Shown: positions 8,651 through 18,391, counted from the stretch's first letter. The stretch: 64,000 bases of DNA from CAWBLP01 sp963721065 (GCA_963721065.1 CAVRHO010000009.1:868001-932000); one strand, 5' to 3'. The notes: generated by a model from the sequence alone, not told the origin. Numbers and translations are program-made.

Positions 8651-8757
8651 TGTCATTGCCGGGCGAGACCCGGTTGCCCACACCGGAACGATGGGGTCGC
8701 GCTACAACGGAACGCGCCCTGTCGGGGGTAGATGGCCGGGTCGAGTCCGGCCATGAC
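8651..8757. repeat. REP-like paired palindromic element (copy 1, first half degenerate)
   Basis: The right half (8729-8757) reads TAGATGGCCGGG then CCGGCCATGAC, a hairpin. The left half (8651-8700) is a decayed copy in opposite orientation ending CCGGAACGATGGGGTCG. The same architecture recurs at 14180, 17014 and 18511. It lies in the 361-bp gap (8593-8953) between convergent genes, where I see no gene. Confidence 0.7.
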
Positions 8758-8953
8758 CCGGAAGAGCGGCGTTTGCCCGTGTTACTCCGCCGTCCGGTAA
8801 GGCCTGCGCCTGCTCCAACATTCGATGAGGCCAGCGGCTGCCACGATGTTTCCGACCGGCAGCACGTTGCGGTGGTTCACCGGCGCCGGGCAGAAAGACC
8901 GACCGCGCCGGCACCGGACACAAGGGCCAACAACACCGGCGCACCGCGGCCCG

Positions 8954-9730
8954 TCAGAACGGCATCAGGATGTCCATCAGTTGCTGGCCCCAACGCGGCG
9001 ATTGCACATCGGTCAGTTCCCCGCGCCCGCCATAGGCAATGCGCGCTTCCGCCATGCGATCGGCCTTCACGGTGTTGTCGGAGGCGATGTCCTGCGGCCG
9101 AATGACACCCGTGACATGCAGCACACGCAGCTCGCCGTTCACGCGGACCTCCTGCCGCGCATCCACCACCAGGTTGCCGTTCGCCAGCACCTGGGTGACC
9201 ACGCCGGCCAGGCGCAGTGTGACGGTCTCGTTCCGCTTGATCTGGCCGTTGCCGTCATTGGTGTTGCCACTGCTGAGCGACAGCAGCTTGGACGGATCGA
9301 CGATCGTTTTCGGCAACAGTTGCTCCATGCCGAAGAAGTTCGGCATGCCGGCGGATTCCGAGCTGTTCCGTGTGGCCGTCGTCACGTTCTTCAGATCCGC
9401 GGAGTCATTCATGTCAACCAGCACGGTGACGATATCGCCGACCTCCGATGCGCGCTGGTCCTTGAAGAACGCCCGCGATCCGTTGCGCCACAGTGCATTC
9501 GGCTCGGTCGGGGTCGGCTCTCGGGCGGGCATTGGCATGGAAACCGGGCGCCAGGTCGGCGCCTTGGTCGGGTCGGAGGTCGGCGTCATCGGCGGCGGGC
9601 GGCCGACCTCGGACAGGCGGGTGAGCGAACCGCAGCCGGCGAGCAGCACACACGCCGCCAGGGTCACGGCCAGGCCTGCGCCACCGCTGGCAATCGCGGG
9701 GCGCGTTGCGCGGGTTTCGCGGCGGATCAT
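8954..9730 (-). CDS. flgH: Flagellar L-ring protein FlgH (lipoprotein)
   Basis: FlgH forms the outer-membrane L ring around the flagellar rod. The product has 258 residues. A hydrophobic signal ends in the lipobox LLAGC (Cys33). Conserved segments follow: NALWRNGSRAFFKDQRA, VGDIVTVLVDM, NGNLVVDARQEVRVNGE, HVTGVIRPQDI and the end GWGQQLMDIL-like RWGQQLMDILMPF. It is last in the leftward operon. Its ATG overlaps the flgA stop by 4 bases, so translation is probably coupled. Confidence 0.95.
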   Translation of the reverse strand: MIRRETRATRPAIASGGAGLAVTLAACVLLAGCGSLTRLSEVGRPPPMTPTSDPTKAPTWRPVSMPMPAREPTPTEPNALWRNGSRAFFKDQRASEVGDIVTVLVDMNDSADLKNVTTATRNSSESAGMPNFFGMEQLLPKTIVDPSKLLSLSSGNTNDGNGQIKRNETVTLRLAGVVTQVLANGNLVVDARQEVRVNGELRVLHVTGVIRPQDIASDNTVKADRMAEARIAYGGRGELTDVQSPRWGQQLMDILMPF

Positions 9731-10698
9731 CGCGTCATCCCCCGGTACGGATTGGTTGCGAACGACAGCGGCATGCTGTTGGGCTGCGCCCGGACGGTGT
9801 TGGGACCACTGACCACCGCCTCGATGATGGCGCCGGATCCCGTGTTCATTACCCGGATCCGTTCGCCGATCGCGCCGGATTGGCGGGCGACGCCCTGCGC
9901 CGCAACGCTCAGGCCGCCGGCGTGCAACTCGATGCGGACCGCCGATCCACGCCGCACCAGGGCGGGCCGCATCAACGCGGCGCGCGGCAGCGGCCGGCCC
10001 GGCGAAACTGCACGGCGCAGTTGCATGCCGACCGCATCCGCCAGCGCATGCACGACTTCGCGATGCACCGAGGAGACCAGCACACGGGCCATGTGCACAT
10101 CGGCCTCGGTGAGGACCCGGCCCACAGGCAGGCGCGCCGTGGCGACCGGCAATTCTTCCGTGTCCTCGGCGCGGCCGGCGATGCGCAGGTTGATCGGGTC
10201 CATCTTCGCTGCCGTGACCGACAGGATGGCGGTGAAGCGGCCGGACTGCTGGTCGTACACGAGCTGTGTCACATCCAGATGCGGCTCGACATCCACCGGC
10301 ACCACCGGCGGCGAAAAGGCGGGCAGTTCCACCTCGCAGTGATCGGACGCGCCGGCGGCCTGCAACGCGGTCTTCACCGCTGCAAGCACCTTGTCGCGGG
10401 GCAGGCTGCGCCCGGGGCGTTCGAGGATCGCCCGGTCGCCGGAGGACGCCGGCTGCCAGTCCACGCCGAACTGTCTGGCGATGGCGCCAAGCTGCGCGGC
10501 CTCCACCACGATGCGGCCGCCGGCGGGCGGTGACGGGCCGAGCCGGCGGTCGGCGTTGGGGCCGGCGTCCTTGAACAGGTCGGACAGGCGGATGTCGGGG
10601 CCGCGCAGCAGTGTGTGGGTACGCAGCGTCGCGGCCTGCACGCCGGTGGGAAAGGCGACCAGCAGCAGCGCGAGCAACAGACGGAACATGGCGGTCAC
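9727..10698 (-). CDS. flgA: Flagellar P-ring assembly chaperone FlgA
   Basis: FlgA is a periplasmic chaperone needed to assemble the P ring. The product is about 320 residues with a cleavable signal (MFRLLLALLLVAFPTGVQA). SAF-domain features are seen in LPRAALMRPALVRRGSAVRI and VAAQGVARQSGAIGERIRVMNTGSG, typical of the C-terminal half. The start is either a GTG at 10698, overlapping the flgG stop by 4 bases, or the ATG at 10689; I used the former. The N-terminal extension makes it longer than enteric FlgA, as in other alphaproteobacteria. Confidence 0.9.
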   Translation of the reverse strand: MTAMFRLLLALLLVAFPTGVQAATLRTHTLLRGPDIRLSDLFKDAGPNADRRLGPSPPAGGRIVVEAAQLGAIARQFGVDWQPASSGDRAILERPGRSLPRDKVLAAVKTALQAAGASDHCEVELPAFSPPVVPVDVEPHLDVTQLVYDQQSGRFTAILSVTAAKMDPINLRIAGRAEDTEELPVATARLPVGRVLTEADVHMARVLVSSVHREVVHALADAVGMQLRRAVSPGRPLPRAALMRPALVRRGSAVRIELHAGGLSVAAQGVARQSGAIGERIRVMNTGSGAIIEAVVSGPNTVRAQPNSMPLSFATNPYRGMTR

Positions 10699-11480
10699 CG
10701 CAGGTTGGTGAGGGTGGACATCATCTGGTCGGCCGCGGTGATCACCCGGCTGTTCATCTCGTAGGCGCGCTGCGCGGTGATCAGGTTGGTGATCTCGGAG
10801 ACCACGTTGACGTTGGACGTTTCGATGAAGCCCTGCATCACCGAACCGAATCCCGGCGAGGCGGGATTGCCGGTGACCGGTGCGCCGGATGCGGCGGTCT
10901 GCAGGTAGAGGTTCTCGCCCTGTGCCGCGAGACCGGCGTCGTTGGGGAACACCGCCAGTTGCAACTGGCCGAGGGTCTGCGGCGCGGTCTGGCCGGAGAG
11001 GGTCACCTGCACCTGCCCGTTGGAATTCACCGTTACGCCGGTGGCGTTGGACGGGATCTGGATGCCGGGCTGCACGACATAGCCGTCGGCGGTGACGATG
11101 GTGCCGTCCGGCGCCAGGCTGAATGTGCCGTCGCGCGTGTACGCGGTCTCGCCGGACGGCAGGGTCACCTGGAAGAACCCGTTGCCCTGAATCGCCATGT
11201 CCAGCGTGTTGGAGGTCTGCTGCAGGTTGCCCTGCTCATCGATCCGGTAGATCGCCGCGGTCTTCACGCCCAGCCCGACCTGCGCGCCGGACGGCACGAT
11301 GGTGCCGGTGTCGGAACTGTTGGACCCGACGCGGCGAAGATTCTGGTAGATCAGGTCCTGGAACTCGGCCCGCCGGCGTTTGAATCCGGTGGTGGTCATG
11401 TTGGCGAGGTTGTTGGAGATCACCTCGACGTTCGTCTGTTGGGCCTGCATGCCGGTGCCGGCGATATCGAGCGCGCGCAT
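10695..11480 (-). CDS. flgG: Flagellar distal rod protein FlgG
   Basis: FlgG builds the distal rod of the flagellum. The 261 residues match the usual length. N-terminal rod motif: MRALDIAGTGMQAQQTNVEV, then ISNNLANMTTTGFKRRRAEF and DLIYQNLRRVG. The middle has GNGFFQVTLPSGETAYTRDG. The C-terminal coiled coil ends in NLITAQRAYEMNSRVI and AADQMMSTLTNLR. It sits 30 bases after flgF and overlaps flgA, so all four genes form one leftward transcription unit. Confidence 0.96.
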   Translation of the reverse strand: MRALDIAGTGMQAQQTNVEVISNNLANMTTTGFKRRRAEFQDLIYQNLRRVGSNSSDTGTIVPSGAQVGLGVKTAAIYRIDEQGNLQQTSNTLDMAIQGNGFFQVTLPSGETAYTRDGTFSLAPDGTIVTADGYVVQPGIQIPSNATGVTVNSNGQVQVTLSGQTAPQTLGQLQLAVFPNDAGLAAQGENLYLQTAASGAPVTGNPASPGFGSVMQGFIETSNVNVVSEITNLITAQRAYEMNSRVITAADQMMSTLTNLR

Positions 11481-11510
11481 GGGCTTGATGCTTTCGTTTG
11501 TAACGGTCGA

Positions 11511-12251
11511 TCAGTATGGGCCGGGCAGCAGCTTGTCGATGACGCGCTGCTGCCGGTCGTCCTCGGCCTGCATGAACTGGGACAGCGCCTGGAACTGCCG
11601 CAGCCCCGTCATCATGCGGGTGGTTTCCAGCACCGGTTGCACGTTGGACCCCTCGATCGCGCCCTGCACGACCTTCGGCGTTGCAACCGGCACGGTGGGG
11701 GTGTTGGCGCGCATCAGCGTGTTGCCCTCGGCGGTCAGCCGCATCGGGTCGGTCGGCCGAACGACGGCGATCCTGCCGATCGTGCCGTTCTCGCTGGACA
11801 CCGTGCCGTCGCCGGCGATGGTGATGTGCGTGTCGCTGGGCGCGAGCTGGATGGGCTGGCCGGCGGTGTTCAGCACCGGGTCGCCGGCGCTGTCGGCCAG
11901 CGTGCCGTTGGGCATCAGGCCGAACCGCCCGTCGCGGGTCAGGCGCGTGCCGCGCGGGGTCCGGACGGTGAAGTAGCCGCTGCCGGCGATCGCCACGTCC
12001 AGCGGGTTGCCGGTGCGGCTGAGCGCGCCGGCCCGCTGCTCCCGCCAGGTGGCACGGTCCTGGGCGTAGGCGATGACACGGCCACCCGGCGGCGCCTTCG
12101 TGTCGGTCTGCCGGCTCAGCCAGTCGCTGAACAGCACCCGCTCGGCCCGGTAGCCGGGGGTGTTCGCGTTGGCCAGGTTGTTGGCGATGACGGCCAGCAC
12201 GCGCTGCTGTGCCACGGCGCGGGAGGCGGCGATGTTGGTGATCAGGTCCAT
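11511..12251 (-). CDS. flgF: Flagellar proximal rod protein FlgF
   Basis: FlgF forms part of the proximal rod. The 246-residue protein has the rod-protein start ASRAVAQQRVLAVIANNLAN with ANTPGYRAERVLF. The central part has AGSGYFTVRTPRGTRLTRDG. The C-terminal helix contains VLETTRMMTGLRQFQALSQF. It is the first gene of flgF-flgG-flgA-flgH. The 267 bases between it and the divergent fliL should carry promoters in both directions. Confidence 0.94.
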   Translation of the reverse strand: MDLITNIAASRAVAQQRVLAVIANNLANANTPGYRAERVLFSDWLSRQTDTKAPPGGRVIAYAQDRATWREQRAGALSRTGNPLDVAIAGSGYFTVRTPRGTRLTRDGRFGLMPNGTLADSAGDPVLNTAGQPIQLAPSDTHITIAGDGTVSSENGTIGRIAVVRPTDPMRLTAEGNTLMRANTPTVPVATPKVVQGAIEGSNVQPVLETTRMMTGLRQFQALSQFMQAEDDRQQRVIDKLLPGPY

Positions 12252-12518
12252 GACCGGGGATCAGCAACGCGCGTGCCATGACCCGCGGCGTATCGACAGA
12301 CCCCTCCTTCTTCCCTTGCGGCGGCAGGTTGGGAAAGGAAGACATGACGGGCTTCCGGGTCTGGCGCCTCTAACGCCCGCCCCCTGCCGTGCGGGGAGGA
12401 GGCGTGCGGCGGCTTCCACGGCCCGGCAGAACCTGCCGCCCGGCGGGTCCGGACCCGGCAGCAAGAGTTCCTTAACCTCGCCGTGCCACCGTTCAGCCCT
12501 GCTTGACCAGGAGCCGAC

Positions 12519-13034
12519 ATGGCCAGTGCCGCGTCAGCCGCACAGGACACCGACGCCGACGCTTCCGCCACCGACGCGGGGAAGAAATCCGGCGGATCCC
12601 GCCGCATGCTGTTGCTTGCGGTGCCGCTGCTGCTCGCCGCAGCGCTGGCCGGCCTCTGGTTCACCGGGATCCTTCCCGGGATGCTGGGCCTCGGGCACGC
12701 AAAACCCGAGAAGACCGCCGCCGACGCCGTGCCGATCTATGTCGATCTTCCGGTCATCGTCGCCAACCTGAACAACGACAGCGGCCAGCCAAGCTACGTG
12801 AAGCTGAACGCCCGCCTGGAGGTCAGCCGGCAGGAGGATGCCGCCCGCGCGCATGAGGTGATGCCGCGCATCCAGGACCTGTTCCAGACCTACCTGCGGG
12901 AGATGCACCCCGAGGAACTGCGTGGCTCTGCCGGCATCTACCGGCTGCGGCAGGAATTGCTGTCCCGCGCCAACATCGCGGTGGCGCCGGCGCACATCAA
13001 CAACATCCTCTTCACGCAATTGCTGATCCAATGA
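12519..13034 (+). CDS. fliL: Flagellar basal-body protein FliL
   Basis: FliL is a single-span inner-membrane protein next to the stator units. The 171 residues comprise a short cytoplasmic N-terminus rich in Ala and Asp. One helix follows at about 30-52 (RMLLLAVPLLLAAALAGLWF). The periplasmic stomatin-like domain has YVDLPVIVANLN, YVKLNARLEV, PRIQDLFQTYLREM and RLRQELLSRANI. Its stop overlaps the fliM start by 4 bases. Confidence 0.92.
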   Translation: MASAASAAQDTDADASATDAGKKSGGSRRMLLLAVPLLLAAALAGLWFTGILPGMLGLGHAKPEKTAADAVPIYVDLPVIVANLNNDSGQPSYVKLNARLEVSRQEDAARAHEVMPRIQDLFQTYLREMHPEELRGSAGIYRLRQELLSRANIAVAPAHINNILFTQLLIQ

Positions 13035-14095
13035 GCGGCTCGGACCCCGAACAATCCGACGAGGACCTTGCCGCGGCCTGGGCGGCAGAGGGTGAAGGCG
13101 CCGAGGAGGACGCCGCCCAGCCGGCGCGCGTGCTCAACCAGGCGGAGATCGACAGCCTTCTGGGTTTCGACGACGGCCCCGCGGGCGGCGAAAACCGCAC
13201 CGGGATGCAGAAGATCATCAGCAGCGGCCTCGTGTCCTACGAGCGCCTGCCGATGCTGGAGATCGTGTTCGACCGGCTGGTGCGCATCATGTCCACCAGC
13301 CTGCGCAACTTCACGTCCGACAACGTGGAAGTCGGCATCGACAACATCCTGAGCCTGCGTTTCGGCGACTACCTGAACTCCATTCCGCTGCCGGCGATGC
13401 TGGCGGTGTTCAAGGCCGAGGAATGGGACAATTACGGCCTGATGGTGGTGGACAGCGCGATGATCTACTCGATCGTCGATGTGCTGCTGGGCGGACGCCG
13501 CGGCACCGCGGCGATGCGGATCGAGGGCCGCCCCTACACCACGATCGAACGCACGCTGGTGGAACGGCTGATCCACGTGGTGCTGGCGGACCTGTCGGCA
13601 AGCTTCGACCCGCTGTGCCCGGTGACGTTCCGCTTCGAGCGGCTGGAGGTGAACCCGCGCTTCGCCACGATCAGCCGCCTGTCCAACGCCGCGGTGCTGG
13701 CCCGCCTGCGCATCGACATGGAGGACCGCGGCGGCCGCATGGAACTGCTGCTGCCCTACGCCACGCTGGAGCCGGTGCGCGAACTGCTGCTGCAGCAGTT
13801 CATGGGGGAGAAGTTCGGGCGGGATTCCATCTGGGAAACCCACCTGGCCGAGGAGTTGTGGAACACCGAGGTCGAGCTGGATGTCGTGCTGGACGAGCAG
13901 ACGATGCGGCTGGCGGACGTGATGGCGCTGGAGCCCGGGCATCGCGTGGTGCTGAACACCGGGCCGGGCGCATCGGTGCTGATCCGCTGCGGCGCGGTGC
14001 CGCTGTTCGAGGGCCGGGTCGGGCGGCGGAAAAGCCGCGTGGCCGTGCGGATCGAACGGGAGATATCGCGGGTGCAGACGAGTGGTGAGAGATAG
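13031..14095 (+). CDS. fliM: Flagellar motor switch protein FliM
   Basis: FliM links the chemotaxis signal to the rotor C ring. The 354 residues include VLNQAEIDSLLGFDD near the N-terminus, RLPMLEIVFDRLVRIMSTSL in the middle domain, YYSIVDVLLGG-like YSIVDVLLGGRRGT and TTIERTLVERLIHVVL. The C-terminal SpoA/FliN-like domain has VELDVVLDEQTMRLADV. The usual CheY-binding segment is somewhat masked by an acidic N-terminal stretch. Overlap with fliL indicates translational coupling. Confidence 0.95.
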   Translation: MSGSDPEQSDEDLAAAWAAEGEGAEEDAAQPARVLNQAEIDSLLGFDDGPAGGENRTGMQKIISSGLVSYERLPMLEIVFDRLVRIMSTSLRNFTSDNVEVGIDNILSLRFGDYLNSIPLPAMLAVFKAEEWDNYGLMVVDSAMIYSIVDVLLGGRRGTAAMRIEGRPYTTIERTLVERLIHVVLADLSASFDPLCPVTFRFERLEVNPRFATISRLSNAAVLARLRIDMEDRGGRMELLLPYATLEPVRELLLQQFMGEKFGRDSIWETHLAEELWNTEVELDVVLDEQTMRLADVMALEPGHRVVLNTGPGASVLIRCGAVPLFEGRVGRRKSRVAVRIEREISRVQTSGER

Positions 14096-14179
14096 TCGGC
14101 GCCCGGGTGCATACCGCCTCGCTACCGTCGGGCTCGGGCTCTTGCCAGGCTGACTCCGGGTCGGCCGCAGTCGGTCGCT

Positions 14180-14290
14180 GTCATGGCCGGGCCTGACCCG
14201 GCCATCTACCCGTGATCATCGGGCATCGTCCGCACGCGTGGCGTCCCGATCGTTCCGGGGTAGATGGCCGGGTCAGGCCCGGCCATCACT
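14180..14290. repeat. REP-like paired palindromic element (copy 2)
   Basis: Two opposed hairpins lie at 14180-14211 (ATGGCCGGG / CCCGGCCAT arms) and 14261-14290 (GATGGCCGGG / CCCGGCCATC arms). The second is preceded by GATCGTTCCGGGG. The pair lies between the convergent fliM and dihydropyrimidinase genes. Confidence 0.85.
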
Positions 14291-14353
14291 CATTGGCTAA
14301 TCGAGCTCCGCGTCTCGGATGAACCCGGTTTCGCGAGAGCCCGGCGTCCCCGC

Positions 14354-15799
14354 CTACGCGAAGCGCGACGCGTCGAATCCGTCCGGCAGCACGCCGGTCG
14401 GCTGGATCAGCGGATACGGCGCCCGTGCGAGGAACCGGCCGGTGCCGGGCTCCGCCTGCACCTTGCCGTCGCGCATCGCCACGCGCCCGCCCTTCACCGT
14501 CGCCACCGGCCAGCCGGTGACCTGCAGGCCCTCATATGGCGTGTAGTCGATCACGTGCTGCATCAGCTCGTTGGTGATGGTCACGCGCTTCGCCGGGTCC
14601 CACAGCACCAGGTCGGCATCGGAGCCGGGCGCGATGGTGCCCTTGCGCGGATACAGTCCGAACAGCTTCGCCGGATTGGTCGCGGTCAGCCGGACGAAGT
14701 GGTTGGCGTCGATCCGCCCGCTCGCCACGCCCTCGCTGAACACGATCGGCAGGCGGGAGGTCAGGCCCGGCACGCCGTTGGGAATGTCCGGGAACGGCGC
14801 GTTGTTGCCGTGGATGCGCTTGCCCTGCTCGCCTTCGTAGCTGGACCCGCTGTGATCGGATGAAACGATGTCCAGCGTGCCGCGGTGCACGTCGCCCCAC
14901 AGCGCCTCACTGGTGGCGCGGTCGCGCGGGCTGGGGCTGCACATGAACTTCGCGCCCTCGAACCCCGGACGGTCCATGTCGGAAGCGCCGAGCACGAAGT
15001 ATTGCGGGCAGGTCTCTCCCCAGACTTTCAGGCCGCGGGCCTGGGCGCGGGCGATCTCCTCGGCCACCTCGCTGCAGGACACGTGGAAGACCTGGATCGG
15101 CTGGTCCACCAGTTCGGCCAGGGAGATGGCACGGTGCACCGCCTCGCGCTCCACCACCTTGGGGCGTGACCAGGAATGGTATTTCGGCGCGCTGCGGCCG
15201 TCGGCCATCAGCGCCTCGGTGCGCCAGCGGATCGCCTCGTAGTTCTCGCAGTGCACCGTCACCAGCGCGCCGTTGCGCCGGGCGGCGGACAGCACGCGCA
15301 GGAACTGGCGGTCGTCCAGGTGCGACGGCTCATAGGTCAGGAACACCTTCAGGCTGCGCACGCCGGAGGCGACGGCTTCCGGGATTTCCTCCCACACCAC
15401 GCTGTCGGTGGGGTCGGTGATGATCTGGTGGAAGGTGTAGTCCACCATCGCCTTCTCCGCGCGACGGCGATACTCGGCCAGCGGCTCGCGGATGCCGTGG
15501 CCTTTGAACTGCGCGCTGAAGGTGATCACCGTGGTGGTGCCGCCGGCCAGGCAGGCGGTGCTGCCGGTGACGAAGCTCTCCTCGTCGGTGCCGCCGTTGG
15601 GGCGGAGCTGCTCGATATGGCAGTGGCTGTCCACGCCGCCCGGCAGCACCATCAGCCCGTCGGCATCCAGCTTCTGCGCGCCGTCCAGGTTTTCGCCGAT
15701 CGTGGCGATACGGCCGTCGCGGATGCCGATATCGGCGCGATACGTGTCGGCCGCGGTCACCACGGTGCCGCCGCGCACCACCAGGTCGAACTCTGCCAT
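14354..15799 (-). CDS. hydA: Dihydropyrimidinase / D-hydantoinase
   Basis: This metal-dependent cyclic amidohydrolase opens dihydropyrimidine or hydantoin rings. The 481 residues start at an ATG with a GGAGA site. Metal site: VDSHCHIEQ (H59, H61), the carbamylated Lys in SLKVFLTYE (about 151), VTVHCENYEAI and DIVSSDHSGSSYEGEQGKR. The substrate loop is HGNNAPFPDIPNGVPGLTSR. The C-terminus has NPAKLFGLYPRKGTIAPGSD. It is divergent from a D-2-hydroxyacid dehydrogenase gene. No amidase for the ring-opened product is adjacent, so the exact pathway is open. Confidence 0.88.
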   Translation of the reverse strand: MAEFDLVVRGGTVVTAADTYRADIGIRDGRIATIGENLDGAQKLDADGLMVLPGGVDSHCHIEQLRPNGGTDEESFVTGSTACLAGGTTTVITFSAQFKGHGIREPLAEYRRRAEKAMVDYTFHQIITDPTDSVVWEEIPEAVASGVRSLKVFLTYEPSHLDDRQFLRVLSAARRNGALVTVHCENYEAIRWRTEALMADGRSAPKYHSWSRPKVVEREAVHRAISLAELVDQPIQVFHVSCSEVAEEIARAQARGLKVWGETCPQYFVLGASDMDRPGFEGAKFMCSPSPRDRATSEALWGDVHRGTLDIVSSDHSGSSYEGEQGKRIHGNNAPFPDIPNGVPGLTSRLPIVFSEGVASGRIDANHFVRLTATNPAKLFGLYPRKGTIAPGSDADLVLWDPAKRVTITNELMQHVIDYTPYEGLQVTGWPVATVKGGRVAMRDGKVQAEPGTGRFLARAPYPLIQPTGVLPDGFDASRFA

Positions 15800-15931
15800 G
15801 CCGGTCTCCGTCCGTTGCGTGAGCTGGGACGATAGACTGACGCAGCCGGCGCCGCACAGGAATACCCGGCCCCGCGTTGGCCGCCCCGCCGGGGCTGTGG
15901 CAGGCTGGGCCGGTTGCACAGGATCGATGCC

Positions 15932-16901
15932 ATGCTGCCAGCCAAAGACCAGCTTTCCATCTGCTTCGCCCACGCCGCCTACCAGATGCAGGCCTGCTTC
16001 CAGGCCCGCGACACCGGGATCCGCAGCTTCGAGGTGCGCGACCGGGCGGAGCTGGACCGGCGGATCGGCGAGGCCGACGTGCTGGTGGTATCCGGCATGT
16101 GGCACAACGAACTGATCGCCACCGCGGCGAAGCTGCGCTTCATCCAGTCGATCAGCTCCGGCACCGACCAGTACGACAAGAAGGCGCTGGCGGATCGCGG
16201 CATCCGGCTGGCCAGCGCCCAGGGCGTGAACGCCCGCGCCGTGGCAGAGCACGCGCTGGCGTTGATCCTGGCGATGGCCCGGCGCCTGCCGGAGGCGCGC
16301 GACAACCAGAAGCAGCGCGTCTGGCGCGGCATGATCGGCGACCTCACCCAGCGCGAGGACGAGCTCGGCGGCAAGACGCTGCTGGTGATAGGGCTGGGCC
16401 GCATCGGCGGGCGCCTGGCGCAACTGGCCAAGGCGTTCGACATGCGGGTGGTGGGCTTCCGGCGCGATCCTTCGGCCGGCGCCGGCGCGGCGGACTCGGT
16501 GCACACGCTGGCGGACCTGCCGCGCTTCCTGCCGCAGGCGGATTTCGTCGCACTGACCTGCGCGCTGACCGACGAAACCCGCGGCGTGATCGGCGCCCAG
16601 GCCCTGGCCGCGCTGCCGTCATCCGCGTTTCTGGTGAACTGCGCCCGCGGCGGCTGCGTGGATCGAGGCGGCGCTGGTGGGCGCGCTGCAGGCGGGACGC
16701 ATCGCCGGCGCGGCGCTGGACGTGACCGAGCCCGAGCCCCTGGCGGCGGACTCGCCGCTGTGGGCCATGCCGAACGTGCTGGTCACGCCCCACACCGCCG
16801 GTGAGACGCGGAAATACGAGGCGAACGTGATCGAGATCCTGCTGGAGAACCTGGACCGGCTGTGGCGCGGCGAGACAGCGCTGCGGAACCAGGTGGTCTG
16901 A
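15932..16901 (+). pseudogene. D-2-hydroxyacid dehydrogenase (one-base insertion splits the frame)
   Basis: The first frame from the ATG at 15932 has IQSISSGTDQYD, the NAD-binding LLVIGLGRIGGRLAQ (GxGxxG near 154-159) and FLVNCARGGCVD with the catalytic Arg. It then shifts. A second frame supplies ALVGALQAGRIAGAALDV, EPEPL and the catalytic His in VLVTPHTAGETRKYE. One extra base within 16660-16664 explains the break: 970 bases minus one gives 322 residues, the family norm. The alternative TTG start at 15914 is possible. Substrate specificity is not readable. I think this is probably an intact gene with an assembly insertion. Confidence 0.85.
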
Positions 16902-16960
16902 GGCCCGCGCTGCCGTCATGGCAATTTCCCCCGGGTCATCTCGGGGCCGTTCGACGCCCC

Positions 16961-17010
16961 TCGGTGCGCCTCGGTGCCCCTCGGTGCGCCGCGGTGCCCC
17001 TCGGTGCCCC
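16961..17010. repeat. 10-bp tandem repeat, five copies
   Basis: Five decamers TCGGTGCSCC (one starts G) fill 16961-17010 without gaps. The array abuts the left half of the REP-like element at 17014. It lies within the 16902-17284 gap, which has no gene I can support. Confidence 0.85.
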
Positions 17011-17013
17011 GGA

Positions 17014-17121
17014 GTCATGGCCGGGCTTGACCCGGCCATCTACCCCGGTCCAGGCGAGTTCCGTTGCAGGCCGACCCGATCGTTCCGGGGTGGATGGCCG
17101 GGTCAGGCCCGGCCATGACTC
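17014..17121. repeat. REP-like paired palindromic element (copy 3)
   Basis: Opposed hairpins occupy 17014-17046 and 17092-17121. Their arms are ATGGCCGGG and CCCGGCCAT, with GACCCGATCGTTCCGGGG (17073-17090) before the second. Organisation is the same as at 14180. Confidence 0.85.
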
Positions 17122-17284
17122 GAATGGAGGAGACTGGATCGCACCCTGGCAGGCACGCCAATACGCCAAAGACCGAGAGGCAAGCCCTGCACAGGCACGT
17201 TCGAAACGCGTCGCTGCTCAGGCCGGTATGCAACCCACCGCTGCCCGTCGCACCGCGGACAGCTCGTGAACGGGGGAAACGCCA

Positions 17285-18391
17285 ATGAAGATCACGCAGA
17301 TCGAAGCCTTCCAGATTGCCTGGACTCCAAACGACACCCCGGCGCAGCGCAGCGCCTTCGTGCGCGTGCACACGGATGCCGGGATCAGCGGCCTGGGCGA
17401 GGCGTCCCCCATGCAGGGCGGCCGAGCGTCTTTGGGCATCATCGCGCATGATGTTGCGCCGCTGCTGGTCGGACAGGATCCGCTGGACCACGCGGTCTTG
17501 CTGGACCAGGCCATGCACACGCTGGTGAAGCTGGGGCCGGAAGGCGCGTTGACCGGGGCACTGGCGGCGCTCGACATCGCGCTGTGGGACATCAAGGGCA
17601 AGCTCACAAACCTGCCGATCTACAAGCTGCTCGGCGGCGCCTGGCGCACCGCGCTGCCGTTCTACGCTTCGATCGGCGGCAACGGCGTGCGCAGCGTGGA
17701 CGAGGTGCTGCGCGCGGTGGAGCAGCGGCTGAAGCACCAGCCCGCGGCGGTGAAGATCCGTTTCGACAACAGCCGCACCACGCTGGACGCCGACATTCCC
17801 GGCGATATCGCCAAGGCGCGCGCCGTCCGCAAACTGGTCGGCGACGACTTCCCTTTGGCCTTCGACGCCAACAACAGCTACACGACCGGCGGCGCCATCC
17901 GCGTGGGCCGCGCGCTGGAGGAGCTCGGCTACTGGTGGTTCGAGGAGCCGGTGCAGCACTACCACATCAAAGCGATGGGTGAGGTGGCGCGCGTGCTGGA
18001 CATCACCGTTTCCGCCGGTGAGCAGACCTACACGCTGCCGGCACTGGCCGACCTGATCGACGCCGGCGTGCGCATGGTGCAGCCCGATATCGTGAAGATG
18101 GGCGGCATCACGGGCTTGGTGCGCTGCGCCGCGCTGTGCCACGCGCACGGCGTGGAGCTGGTGTCGCACCAGACGCAACCGACGATCGGCCACACCGCGA
18201 ACCTGCATGTGATCGCCGCGCAGTTGCACGCCACCAAGCCGGCGGAATGGAACGATCCGTCGTCGCGTACGCATGCCGTGTTCCAGAACCCGCCGGTTCC
18301 GCGCGACGGGCTGTTCCATCTGCCGGACGCGCCCGGGTTGGGCCTGGTGCTGAACGAGGCGGAACTGGCGCAGCGCCGCGTGGATCTGTAA
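17285..18391 (+). CDS. Mandelate racemase / muconate lactonizing enzyme family protein
   Basis: This enolase-superfamily enzyme abstracts a proton alpha to a carboxylate. The 368 residues are of normal length. The K-x-R catalytic pair is VKIRF (K157, R159). Mg ligands are D194 (FDANNSY), E220 (FEEPV) and E246 (AGEQT). D268 and H295 (VSHQT) fit the Asp-His dyad of the mandelate racemase subgroup. The ATG follows GGGGGAAACGCC-type purines. The substrate is unknown. It lies near a hydantoinase and a hydroxyacid dehydrogenase, which hints at catabolism of an organic acid. Confidence 0.85.
   Translation: MKITQIEAFQIAWTPNDTPAQRSAFVRVHTDAGISGLGEASPMQGGRASLGIIAHDVAPLLVGQDPLDHAVLLDQAMHTLVKLGPEGALTGALAALDIALWDIKGKLTNLPIYKLLGGAWRTALPFYASIGGNGVRSVDEVLRAVEQRLKHQPAAVKIRFDNSRTTLDADIPGDIAKARAVRKLVGDDFPLAFDANNSYTTGGAIRVGRALEELGYWWFEEPVQHYHIKAMGEVARVLDITVSAGEQTYTLPALADLIDAGVRMVQPDIVKMGGITGLVRCAALCHAHGVELVSHQTQPTIGHTANLHVIAAQLHATKPAEWNDPSSRTHAVFQNPPVPRDGLFHLPDAPGLGLVLNEAELAQRRVDL

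Noticed and set aside
14354..16504. Extension of the dihydropyrimidinase to a 716-residue protein.
   Set aside because: The upstream part is antisense to the hydroxyacid dehydrogenase. The ATG at 15799 has a proper ribosome site and gives the family length.
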